Part shown: one piece after another, positions 56,190-64,000 of the stretch
How the letters are laid out: each line of letters starts with the position of its first letter
Numbering within the stretch: the first letter of the stretch is position 1
From: Arthrobacter sp. 9AX
GTDB lineage: Bacteria; Actinomycetota; Actinomycetes; Actinomycetales; Micrococcaceae
Assembly: GCF_902506095.1 (NCBI RefSeq)
Contig: NZ_LR733293.1
Span: 478,416-542,415, forward strand
DNA: 64,000 nt
Reading direction: 5' to 3'
The notes under the pieces: model-generated
Told to the model about the DNA's origin: nothing
The model's database searches: none
What the model saw: only the letters and a program-made list of their open reading frames with translations
Program-made: the position numbers and the translations under genes

Positions 56190-57026
56190 TCAGCCGGCGT
56201 AGAAGTCCGCCAGCTCCTTGATCAGCTTGTCCGGGGCCTTGATGACGCCGTCGTGGCCGAAGCCGGGCAGGATGGTGTAGCTGGAGCCGGAGAGGACGTC
56301 GTGGATCTGGCCGCACGCCACCCCGAAGTATGCCGGGCTCTTCTCGCCCACCACGATCAGGGTTTCCAGGGGCAGTTCCAGGAACGGCTCGGCCGGCATG
56401 TCCGCGGCGATGATCGCCTTGATCTCGCGGACGCCGGTGCGCATCAGCTCGCGCTGCTGCTTGCCCTCAGTGGTGCCGGCCGTCAGCTTGTTGGCCAGGG
56501 TCAGCATGGAGAGCGGCATCCGGGATGAGAAGGCGCCACCCGCTTCGAGGCCGCGCTGCAGGACCGCGAGGGCGCGGTCGTCATCCCCGGCCGCGACGGC
56601 GCGCTCGTATTCGGCGGTCCAGTCCGCCTTGACGCTGTGGTTCACGGAGACGGCGGGGTCATACACGGCGAGACGCTCCACCGGCAGCGTCCGGGCCGCA
56701 TGCAGGGCCACGGCGCCGCCGAAGCTGTGCCCGAACACGTCGGTGCTGGAGGTGTGTTTCATCACGGTATCGAGGTCGCGGATGTCCACGTCCAGGGTGT
56801 AATCCTCCGGCTGCGGGGACGACGAACCGCGGCCGCGGCGGTTGAACGTGTGGACCGGGCGGCCCAGCGCAGCGCTGAGCTTCTGCGCGAACTTGGTGTA
56901 ATCGGCAGCCGTCACCATGGACGGCGGAACAACCACCACGCCTGAACCGGCGGATGCCAGTTCCGCACCGGTGGAAAAGAGCTCCAGAGTGCCGCCGTCG
57001 GGGGTCCTGATGTTCTCACGCGTCAT
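56190..57026 (-). CDS. Alpha/beta hydrolase
   Basis: 278 residues. Nucleophile elbow GHSFGG with Ser101, acid in the YDPAVSV region or later, and a likely catalytic His in LPGFGHDGVI. The HTFNRRGRGSSS segment shapes the oxyanion side. No signal peptide. It follows the TetR gene by 64 bases on the same strand and could be co-transcribed with it. Substrate unknown; haloperoxidase/esterase-like. Confidence 0.88.
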   Translation of the reverse strand: MTRENIRTPDGGTLELFSTGAELASAGSGVVVVPPSMVTAADYTKFAQKLSAALGRPVHTFNRRGRGSSSPQPEDYTLDVDIRDLDTVMKHTSSTDVFGHSFGGAVALHAARTLPVERLAVYDPAVSVNHSVKADWTAEYERAVAAGDDDRALAVLQRGLEAGGAFSSRMPLSMLTLANKLTAGTTEGKQQRELMRTGVREIKAIIAADMPAEPFLELPLETLIVVGEKSPAYFGVACGQIHDVLSGSSYTILPGFGHDGVIKAPDKLIKELADFYAG

Positions 57027-57090
57027 GTTCCGAGCCTAGCCGAGCATCCTGAGCGAGGGCACCATGGACACCGCCGGGCCGCGCGGTCCG

Positions 57091-57762
57091 CTAGCCGAGG
57101 CGCTCGATGAGCGCCGCGCTCTGCTCCCGGATCGCCGGCAACTCGGCACCAAGCCCGCACAGGATGAGCCCGGCGTCCGCCGCCTGCGGGGGAGAATCGG
57201 AAGTCGCCATGCCATCCGCCCGGAGGTTGATCAGGGATTCAACCAGGCGGAAGGCGAGATCGCCGGCGCTGGACCCCGGGAGGGCCGGATCGCCGGCGGG
57301 GGCGAGGGCGCCGCCGAGTTCGCCGTACAGGTTCCGCAGTTCCCGGCGGCCGGCCAGGAACCGTTCGAAGCGTCCGCTCCGGGCCTCGGGCAAGTGGTAC
57401 AGGACGCCGAGGTTCCACCGGGCGTTGCACAGAAGCGTTCCGTCATAAAGCGCGACGGCGTGAAGGCGGCTTCCAGCGGACGCTTCAGCCTGGGGCAGGG
57501 CTGCCACCGCCCTGGCGAACGCCAGCCCGCCGGAAACAGTGCCGCCCAGGAGATCCTCGAGGATGTCGTCCTTGGTTTTGAAGTGGTGATACAGCGAAGA
57601 CTGCCTGATGCCTACGGCATCGGCGATGGAGCGGGTGGAGGTGTTTGCGAAACCCATCGTGGTGAACAGTTCAGCGGCTGCATCCAGGATCTCCTCCCGG
57701 GCCGTGGCTCCTGGCCTGGAGGGTTGTTGGCTGCGGGGGCGTCCTGGTCCGGCTGAAGTCAC
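57091..57762 (-). CDS. TetR-family regulator, divergent from the APC permease operon
   Basis: 223 residues from GTG 57762; an upstream ATG at 57828 would add 22 unconserved residues. HTH: ILDAAAELFTTMGFANTSTR and SIADAVGIRQSSLYHHFKTK. Divergent from the permease/UAAP/carboxylase genes across 243 bases, so it is the probable regulator of that nitrogen-scavenging operon. I could not identify a clean operator palindrome in the gap. Confidence 0.87.
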   Translation of the reverse strand: MTSAGPGRPRSQQPSRPGATAREEILDAAAELFTTMGFANTSTRSIADAVGIRQSSLYHHFKTKDDILEDLLGGTVSGGLAFARAVAALPQAEASAGSRLHAVALYDGTLLCNARWNLGVLYHLPEARSGRFERFLAGRRELRNLYGELGGALAPAGDPALPGSSAGDLAFRLVESLINLRADGMATSDSPPQAADAGLILCGLGAELPAIREQSAALIERLG

Positions 57763-57897
57763 GGCATCATTCTTGCACCCCGTGGAGGGCCGCGCGGGCG
57801 GCCAAGGGGAACCGTCCGGGCGCCGCAAGGAAAGGTGAGGAGATGGAAATACCCCTGAAACAAGATGTCAATGCGCCTTTTACAGAGGTGAAACTCG

Positions 57898-57926
57898 TTG
57901 GGGACATCGTGCTGGAAAACTATCAA
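57898..57926 (+). promoter_or_regulatory. Possible promoter for the permease operon
   Basis: TTGGGG (57898-57903) and TATCAA (57921-57926) with a 17-base spacer lie 80 bases before the permease start. Match quality is moderate. The rest of the 243-base gap shows no gene: a short frame starting at 57843 overlaps the permease and is unsupported. Confidence 0.35.
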
Positions 57927-58005
57927 GTGACCGGTATTCCGCAGCTTTCGGCCGAGTGCTGCATTCCCGCCGGCACCCTCGCCGTTCCAGCCCCCGGAGA
58001 ATCCG

Positions 58006-59505
58006 ATGACCTCAACCGTTCTTCCCACCGTCCACGCGGACGATGCAGATCTGACGTCCCTTGGCTACGAGCCCACCCTCCACCGGAAACTCGGCCGCTA
58101 CGCTTCCTTCGCCGCCGGCTTTTCCTTCGTTTCCATCCTCACCACCATCTTCCAGTTGTTCGCCTTCGGCTACTCGTTCGCGGGTCCCGCCTTCTTCTGG
58201 ACCTGGCCGGTTGTCCTAGTGGGCCAGCTGCTTGTTGCACTGAACTTCGCTGAGCTCGCCGCCCGCTACCCGTTGTCCGGTGCCGTGTACCAGTGGGCAC
58301 GGCGCGTTGGGGGAGAGGGCGTGGGCTGGTTCGCCGGCTGGTTCATGGCCATCGCCCAGGTGGTCACTGCTGCTGCCGCCGCCATCGCCCTGCAGGTGGT
58401 GCTGCCCCAGCTCTGGGACGGTTTCCAGCTGGTGGGCGGCGATCCGGCGCTGAACACCGTGACGGGCGCGGCCAACGCGGTCATCCTGGGTGCGGTGCTC
58501 CTGGTGGCCACCACCGTCATCAATTCCATGGGTGTCAAGCTGATGGCCCATGTGAACTCGGTGGGCGTGACCTGCGAGATCGTGGGCGTAGTTGCCGTCA
58601 TCCTGGCCCTCCTCAGCGCCGCCCAGCGGGGGCCTGAGGTTGTTGCGGACACCACCGCTCTGCAGGGCTCGGACCTCGGCGCAGTGGGAGCCTTCCTGGT
58701 CTCAGGCCTCATGGCCGCGTACGTCATGGTGGGCTTCAACTCGGCCGGTGAGCTCTCGGAAGAAACCAAGGACCCGCGCCGCACCGCTCCCCGCACCATC
58801 CTCTCCGCCCTGCTCATCTCCGGACTCGGCGGTGCGCTGATGATCATTACCGCCTTGATGGCTGCGCCGAGCCTCGACGACGGCCGGCTCGCCACAGAGG
58901 GCCTGCCCTACGTCCTCACTGCCGTCCTGGGCACCTTCTGGGGCAAGGTTCTCTTGGTGGACGTGGCCATCGCCATCTTCGTCTGCACGCTGGCCATCCA
59001 GACGGCGGGTTCACGCCTGGTGTTCTCCATGGCCCGCGACGGAAATCTTCCCGCCTCCGCCCTGCTTTCCTCCGTCCACCCCACCCGCGGAACGCCCATG
59101 TGGCCCTCGATCGTCATCGGCGCCCTGGCTGTGGGCGTCCTGGCCATCAACGTCGGCAACGCGGCCTTGTTCACTACCCTGTGCAGCGTCTGCATTGTGA
59201 TGGTCTACCTCGCCTACCTGATGGTCACCGTGCCGCAGCTCCTCAACAGGCTGCGCGGCGACTGGAACCGCGTGGGACAGACCATGCCTAAAGGCCTCTT
59301 CTCGCTGGGGCGCTGGGGACTGCCCGTCAATATCCTCGCCGTCCTCTACGGATGCGTGATGGTGGTCAACCTCGCCTGGCCGCGGCCCGAGGTTTATGAC
59401 CCCTCCGGCGAGAACCCGGTGCTGCTCTACTCCGCGCCGCTCATGGTGGCAGTGGTCCTGCTGCTCGGAATCTGGGTCCGCCGCAGGAACCTGGCCAAGG
59501 CCTAA
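58006..59505 (+). CDS. APC-superfamily permease
   Basis: 499 residues, about 12 TM helices, with the GYSFAGPAFFWTWP and FAELAARYPLSGAVYQWARR segments of amino-acid/GABA-type (ACT-like) permeases and GFNSAGELSEETKDPRRTAP in the middle. GGAG lies six bases upstream of the ATG. Its position at the head of a UAAP1-UAAP2-carboxylase run suggests import of guanidine, urea or a related nitrogen compound rather than an amino acid; this is inferred from context. Confidence 0.9.
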   Translation: MTSTVLPTVHADDADLTSLGYEPTLHRKLGRYASFAAGFSFVSILTTIFQLFAFGYSFAGPAFFWTWPVVLVGQLLVALNFAELAARYPLSGAVYQWARRVGGEGVGWFAGWFMAIAQVVTAAAAAIALQVVLPQLWDGFQLVGGDPALNTVTGAANAVILGAVLLVATTVINSMGVKLMAHVNSVGVTCEIVGVVAVILALLSAAQRGPEVVADTTALQGSDLGAVGAFLVSGLMAAYVMVGFNSAGELSEETKDPRRTAPRTILSALLISGLGGALMIITALMAAPSLDDGRLATEGLPYVLTAVLGTFWGKVLLVDVAIAIFVCTLAIQTAGSRLVFSMARDGNLPASALLSSVHPTRGTPMWPSIVIGALAVGVLAINVGNAALFTTLCSVCIVMVYLAYLMVTVPQLLNRLRGDWNRVGQTMPKGLFSLGRWGLPVNILAVLYGCVMVVNLAWPRPEVYDPSGENPVLLYSAPLMVAVVLLLGIWVRRRNLAKA

Positions 59506-59567
59506 GCCACAAACTCCTCCAAGACCATTGCGCCGCCAAGCGGGCGTCTACACACCACAGGATCGAA

Positions 59568-60440
59568 ATGACACAAGTAACTGACAGTCCAGCAGGAACC
59601 GCCACCACTGCCGGCGCCCGTGCCCACGCACGTGAACAGCACGGCCGGATGGCGGACACCATGCGGTACGTACCGGCCGCCTCGGCTCCGGCACGCCTTC
59701 TGGCCGGACTGCCCGACGGCGCGTCCCCCACCTGGGCAGAGTCGCTTGCCTTTGGCCGCTACACCACTATGGCCCTGGCCCGCGGCACCAGGATCCGGCT
59801 TACCGACACCTTCGGTGACGCCTGCGTGCACGCGCTCCTTTACCGTGCCGGGGCCCTGCACGAGCGGCTCAACATGGCGGACACCGTCAAGGTCCCTTGG
59901 CAGGCCTACCCCTCCACCGGGCATCCGCTGCTGTCCGACGCCGGCCGGTTGATGGCCACCCTCGTCGCGGATACGTCCTCCCGCCACGACGCACTCACTG
60001 GCGCCACCACCCTGGCGGGCAACACCGCCAAGTACGGAGCCGGAACCGCGCACAGCGCATCCCCGGCCGCCCGCGAACTGCTCACCCTCGGCGCACTCAA
60101 GAGCGGACTGGGCCCGCGTGATGTGGGCCCGTCCCTGTCCCTCTTCAAGGGCAGCACCGTGGACCCGGCCGGAAACATCACTTTCACCGGGACCGCCGGG
60201 CCGGGTGCCGCCGTCGAACTCCTCCTTCACATGGACGCAGTGCTGGTCCTTGCCAACACCGCCCACCCGCTGGACCCCCGCCCGGACTTCACCGGAACCG
60301 CCGTCGACATTGTTGCCTGGCACGCCCCGCAGGACCTGACGGCACTGGAAACGGGCAGCCTCACCGGCCCCCTGATCCCCGAACACCTGCAGGCCCTTCG
60401 CAACACCGAACACGACCTCACCGCAAGGAATGCCCGATGA
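59568..60440 (+). CDS. DUF1989 protein UAAP1 (probable carboxyguanidine deiminase subunit)
   Basis: 290 residues of DUF1989 (urea amidolyase-associated protein 1). Conserved stretches: ALARGTRIRLTDTFGDACV, LNMADTVKVPWQAYPSTG, and LLSDAGRLMATLV. Proteins of this pair have been described as CgdA/CgdB, converting carboxyguanidine to allophanate after guanidine carboxylation. Overlaps UAAP2 by four bases, which fits a two-subunit enzyme. Confidence 0.88.
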   Translation: MTQVTDSPAGTATTAGARAHAREQHGRMADTMRYVPAASAPARLLAGLPDGASPTWAESLAFGRYTTMALARGTRIRLTDTFGDACVHALLYRAGALHERLNMADTVKVPWQAYPSTGHPLLSDAGRLMATLVADTSSRHDALTGATTLAGNTAKYGAGTAHSASPAARELLTLGALKSGLGPRDVGPSLSLFKGSTVDPAGNITFTGTAGPGAAVELLLHMDAVLVLANTAHPLDPRPDFTGTAVDIVAWHAPQDLTALETGSLTGPLIPEHLQALRNTEHDLTARNAR

Positions 60441-61114
60441 ACACCGCCACCTACACCCGGTCCGCAGCGGCCGCCCGCGATACTGCACTCGTTCCCGGCG
60501 ATGTGATCCTCGACGAATTCGTTGAGGCACGCGGCCCCTGGTCCGCGGTCGTAAAAGCAGGTGACGTGCTGACCATCGTGGACCTCGAAGGCAACCAGGC
60601 TGTGGACTGCCTGCTGTACGGCGCCGGCGACACGGCTGTCCGCTACTCCGCCGCTGCCACTATCGCCGCGCAGCAGTCGATCGTCCTGACCACCGGCTCG
60701 GTCCTGCGGGCGGAAACCGGCGCGCCCTTGATGACCGTCGTGGCGGACGAGGTGGGGGTGCATGACACCATCGGCGGCGCCTGCTCGCAGGAATCCAACA
60801 CCCTCCGCTACGGCCAGCACACCAGGGAACAGCACGCCTGCGTGGAGAACTTCCTGATCGAGGGCTCCCGCTGGGGCCTCGGCAAGCGGGACCTCGTGTC
60901 CAACATCAACTGGTTCATGAACGTCCCGGTAGACCCGGACGGCGCCCTGGGCATCGTCGACGGCCTCTCCGCCCCCGGCAAGCGCGTGGCCCTGAAGGCC
61001 GAGGTGGACACGCTGGTGCTGGTCTCCAACTGCCCTCAGGTCAACAACCCCTGCAACGGCTTCAACCCCACCCCTGTCCGTATGATCGTCACCCGGCCGG
61101 AGGCTGCAAAGTGA
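60437..61114 (+). CDS. DUF1989 protein UAAP2 (probable carboxyguanidine deiminase subunit)
   Basis: 225 residues. DUF1989 motifs: VDLEGNQAVDCLLY, VGVHDTIGGACSQESN with His109 and Cys116 as possible metal ligands, and SNCPQVNNPCNGFNPTPV with Cys199 and Cys206. Partner of UAAP1. The stop overlaps the carboxylase GTG start by four bases, so all three are translationally coupled. Confidence 0.9.
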   Translation: MNTATYTRSAAAARDTALVPGDVILDEFVEARGPWSAVVKAGDVLTIVDLEGNQAVDCLLYGAGDTAVRYSAAATIAAQQSIVLTTGSVLRAETGAPLMTVVADEVGVHDTIGGACSQESNTLRYGQHTREQHACVENFLIEGSRWGLGKRDLVSNINWFMNVPVDPDGALGIVDGLSAPGKRVALKAEVDTLVLVSNCPQVNNPCNGFNPTPVRMIVTRPEAAK

Positions 61115-64000
61115 GCACTTTTGACACCCTCCTGATCGCCAACCGCGGCGAGATCGCCTGCCGCATCATCGAATCCGCCAAAAAGCTGGGCCTGCGCACC
61201 GTTGCCGTGTTCTCCGAAGCCGACCGGGGCGCCAAGCACGTCCGGCTGGCGGATGAGGCGGTCCTGCTGGGTCCCGCGCCGGCCAAGGAGTCCTACCTCC
61301 GCGTGGATGCGCTGCTGGAGGCTGCCAGGTCAACGGGAGCCGGCGCCATCCACCCCGGCTACGGCTTCCTCTCCGAGGACGCCGCGTTTGCCGAGGCCGT
61401 GGAAGCAGCCGGGCTGGTTTTTGTGGGACCCACCCCCGAGCAGCTTCGCATTTTCGGCACCAAGCACACAGCGCGCGACGCCGCACGGGCAGCCGGGGTG
61501 CCGATGATCGCCGGTTCCGGGCTGCTTGAGGACGTGGACGCCGCCGTCGCGGCCTCCGCGGCGATTGGGTTCCCGCTGATGCTCAAAGCCACCGGTGGTG
61601 GCGGCGGAATCGGCATGACGGTTTGCCGCAACGAGGCTGAACTCGCCGAAAGCTTCCCCCGTGTGGCCCGGCTGGCAGGTGCCAGTTTCGGTACGGCGGG
61701 CGTGTTCGCCGAACGGTATGTGGAGAACGCCCGCCACATCGAAGTCCAGGTCTTCGGCGACGGCGCAGGCCGGGTTGTCAGCCTTGGCGACAGGGACTGC
61801 TCCCTCCAGCGCCGCCACCAGAAAGTCCTCGAAGAGGCCCCCGCCCCGGACCTGCCCGACGAGCTGCGCGAGGAACTCCACCGCAGCTCCCGCGCCCTCT
61901 GCGCCTCCCTCAACTACCGCTCCGCCGGCACGGTGGAGTTCGTCTACGACTCCACCCGGCGTGAGGCTTCCTTCCTCGAAGTCAACGCCCGGCTCCAGGT
62001 GGAGCACCCCGTCACCGAGGCCGTCACCGGTGTGGACCTGGTGGAATGGATGCTCCGGCTGGCCCAGGGTGGCGGCGAAGGCCAGGCAGTCCTGACCGGC
62101 GTGCCGGACAGCCTGCCGGTGACCGGGCACGCCGTGGAAGCACGCGTCTACGCCGAGGACCCGGCCCGCGGCTTCCAGCCCAGCGCGGGCACCGTGACCA
62201 ATGCCGCCTACCCGCCGGCGTCAGAGGCCAGGGTGGACGCGTGGGCGGAAACCGGGACCGAAGTGTCCACCAACTACGATCCGCTCCTGGGCAAGATCAT
62301 CACCTCCGGCCGCGACCGCGCCGACGCGTTTGACCGGCTGGCCGCCGCGCTCGCCGGCACCCTGATCGATGGCATCGAAACCAATCTGGGGATGCTCCGC
62401 GCCGCCACCGTGCTGGATGTGGTCCGCCGGGTCCAGCACTCCACCAGCACCCTGGACAATGTGGGGGATCCGGAGCCGCGCATCACCGTGGACCGCCCCG
62501 GCCTGCAAACCAGCGTGCAGGACTGGCCCGGCCGGACCGGGCTGTGGCAGATCGGTGTCCCGCCGAGCGGACCCATGGACGATCTGTCCTTCCGGCTGGG
62601 AAACACAGCACTCGGCAACCCCGAAGGTGCTCCCGGCCTGGAATTCACCATGACGGGGCCCAGCCTGACGTTTACGCACGCCACCACCGTCTGTGTCACG
62701 GGCGCGGAAGTCAGCGTGACAGTTGACGGGATGGAAGTTCCTGCCTGGACCCCTGTCGCGGTTCCCGCGGGCGGAACGCTCGACGTCGGCACTGCCGCCG
62801 GCAAGGGCCTGCGCGGCTACATCCTGTTCCAGGGCGGCCTGGACATACCGCAGTACCTGGGCAGCGCCTCCACCTTCACGCTGGGCCAGTTCGGCGGCCA
62901 CGCCGGACGCGTGCTGCGCGCCGGCGACGTGCTCCGGGCAGTTGCCCCCGCCGAAGGCGAAGTAGCGACGGCGGCAGCACCCGTGGCAGCAGTTCCGCTG
63001 GACAGCCGCCCGGCCCTGGCCTCGACCTGGGAACTGACGGTAACGGAAGGCCCGCACGGTGCCCCGGAATTCTTCCAGCGCGAAGACATCGAAGAGCTGT
63101 ACGGCGCCGAGTACGAGGTCCACTTCAACTCCGCCCGCACCGGGGTCCGTCTGATCGGCCCCAAGCCGCGCTGGGCACGGACCGACGGCGGGGAGGCGGG
63201 CCTGCACCCCTCCAACATCCACGACACCGCCTACTCCGTGGGTGCCCTGGACTTCACCGGCGATACCCCCATCCTGCTGGGCCCGGACGGACCCAGCCTG
63301 GGCGGGTTTGTCTGCCCCGTCACCGTGGTGACGGCGGACCGCTGGAAGCTTGGCCAGCTCCGGCCGGGCGACAAGGTCCGCTTCGTTCCGGTCAAAGCCA
63401 GCCATGCGCCGTCGGCCAAGGACCTGGGACCCGGCCGCCAGCTGATTCTTCCGGGCGACGACGCGTGGTCAGGGGCCGGTTCCTCCGCCACGGCCCCGGC
63501 ATCAGTGCCGGCGCTGCGCACCGCCCGCGGGGATGGCGACGACGGCGTGCTGGGCCGGGTGCCTGAAAGCGACGGACGGCCGGCGGTCACCTACCGCCGT
63601 TCCGGTGACGACAACCTGCTGGTGGAATACGGCGAGATGGTGCTGGACCTTGGCCTTCGGGCCAGGGTGCACGCCCTGCACCAGCACCTCGAACAGCTCC
63701 GGATGCCCGGCATCGTGGACCTCACCCCGGGCATCCGTTCGCTGCAGATCAAGGTGGACCCCTCGGTCCTGTCCACCACGCGGCTGCTGGGACTCGTCCG
63801 GGAGATCGAGGCAGCGCTGCCTGCGAGTTCTGAACTGGTGGTTCCCAGCCGGACCGTCCGGCTGCCGCTGTCCTGGGATGATCCCGCCACCCGCGAGGCG
63901 ATCGAACGGTACATGGCGGGGGTCCGGGATGACGCCCCGTGGTGCCCTTGGAACATCGAGTTCATCCGGCGGATCAACGGCTTGGATTCGGTCAGCGAGG
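61111..64000 (+). CDS. Biotin-dependent urea/guanidine carboxylase, 5' part (runs off window)
   Basis: 963 codons are visible of an enzyme usually near 1,200 residues. Biotin carboxylase domain (1-450): LLIANRGEIACRII, GAIHPGYGFLSED, ATP-grasp KATGGGGGIGM, and EVNARLQVEHPVTE. Then the urea-carboxylase carboxyltransferase domains (from about 455): VDRPGLQTSVQDWPGR, GVPPSGPMDD, QFGGHAGRVL, and a KipI-like part (GLDSVSE at the edge). The biotin-carrier end lies outside. Linked UAAP genes indicate that guanidine may be the true substrate; urea remains possible. Confidence 0.93.
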   Translation, partial: MSTFDTLLIANRGEIACRIIESAKKLGLRTVAVFSEADRGAKHVRLADEAVLLGPAPAKESYLRVDALLEAARSTGAGAIHPGYGFLSEDAAFAEAVEAAGLVFVGPTPEQLRIFGTKHTARDAARAAGVPMIAGSGLLEDVDAAVAASAAIGFPLMLKATGGGGGIGMTVCRNEAELAESFPRVARLAGASFGTAGVFAERYVENARHIEVQVFGDGAGRVVSLGDRDCSLQRRHQKVLEEAPAPDLPDELREELHRSSRALCASLNYRSAGTVEFVYDSTRREASFLEVNARLQVEHPVTEAVTGVDLVEWMLRLAQGGGEGQAVLTGVPDSLPVTGHAVEARVYAEDPARGFQPSAGTVTNAAYPPASEARVDAWAETGTEVSTNYDPLLGKIITSGRDRADAFDRLAAALAGTLIDGIETNLGMLRAATVLDVVRRVQHSTSTLDNVGDPEPRITVDRPGLQTSVQDWPGRTGLWQIGVPPSGPMDDLSFRLGNTALGNPEGAPGLEFTMTGPSLTFTHATTVCVTGAEVSVTVDGMEVPAWTPVAVPAGGTLDVGTAAGKGLRGYILFQGGLDIPQYLGSASTFTLGQFGGHAGRVLRAGDVLRAVAPAEGEVATAAAPVAAVPLDSRPALASTWELTVTEGPHGAPEFFQREDIEELYGAEYEVHFNSARTGVRLIGPKPRWARTDGGEAGLHPSNIHDTAYSVGALDFTGDTPILLGPDGPSLGGFVCPVTVVTADRWKLGQLRPGDKVRFVPVKASHAPSAKDLGPGRQLILPGDDAWSGAGSSATAPASVPALRTARGDGDDGVLGRVPESDGRPAVTYRRSGDDNLLVEYGEMVLDLGLRARVHALHQHLEQLRMPGIVDLTPGIRSLQIKVDPSVLSTTRLLGLVREIEAALPASSELVVPSRTVRLPLSWDDPATREAIERYMAGVRDDAPWCPWNIEFIRRINGLDSVSE

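Noticed and set aside
57763..58005. Guanidine-I riboswitch before the permease
   Set aside because: I looked for the conserved aptamer segments and saw none; a covariance-model search would settle it.
57843..58253. 136-aa open frame overlapping the permease start
   Set aside because: It becomes an out-of-frame Arg/Pro-rich shadow of the permease and has no recognisable domain.
1..64000. tRNA, rRNA and CRISPR features
   Set aside because: Scanned for T-loop motifs, conserved rRNA stretches and regularly spaced repeats; none found.

Overview
This window comes from a high-GC actinobacterium, most likely Arthrobacter or Pseudarthrobacter (Micrococcaceae). The evidence is strong G/C preference at third codon positions, GTG/TTG starts, purine-rich ribosome binding sites, and the actinobacterial gene order ppa / dacB - DUF2342 - tilS - hpt - ftsH - folE - folP - folB - folK - DUF3180 - two PH-domain proteins - DUF2520 - panC. 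I saw no rRNA or tRNA genes, CRISPR array, transposase or phage gene. The assignment to genus rests on recognition of protein families and synteny, not on a marker-gene search.

Layout. 1-9.8 kb: the 3' part of an acyl-CoA carboxylase carboxyltransferase, a LapA-domain membrane protein, three small unknown genes, an amidase, a rhodanese, prephenate dehydratase (pheA), a lipid-kinase-like protein, serS, and an AbiEi/DUF559-like gene. That last gene is bracketed by two 60-bp palindromes of one repeat family. 10-18.4 kb: HAD and histidine phosphatases, an AEC transporter, and a phosphoketolase divergent from an HTH gene. A DUF429 protein and a type-B carboxylesterase follow. 18.4-33.5 kb: the conserved housekeeping block (pyrophosphatase, PBP4-type peptidase, tilS, hpt, ftsH, folate genes, PH-domain membrane proteins, panC). 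It is interrupted between hpt and ftsH by a dead LacI-family regulator carrying a nonsense codon and an internal deletion.

33.8-53.8 kb is the main accessory region. A TetR gene is followed by a predicted D-apionate-lactonase-like protein with a LacI-type operator and a good promoter in front, then an SDR. A second TetR gene is divergent from a peptide-type ABC importer across a perfect palindrome. Five putative glycosidases follow (GH1, GH3, GH43, GH78, and a DUF5060/DUF4038/DUF5605 protein). None of the five has a visible signal peptide. I infer import of small plant glycosides, possibly apiose-containing diglycosides or rhamnogalacturonan-II fragments. These would be trimmed in the cytoplasm, with apiose oxidised through a lactone. 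The exact sugar is inference.

53.9-64 kb: a PfpI/DJ-1 protein; a 14-TM DHA2 drug exporter whose ribosome binding site lies inside an inverted repeat; an alpha/beta hydrolase; and a TetR gene divergent from an APC permease, two DUF1989 proteins (UAAP1/UAAP2) and a biotin-dependent urea/guanidine carboxylase that runs off the end. The last set looks like a nitrogen-scavenging operon for guanidine or urea.
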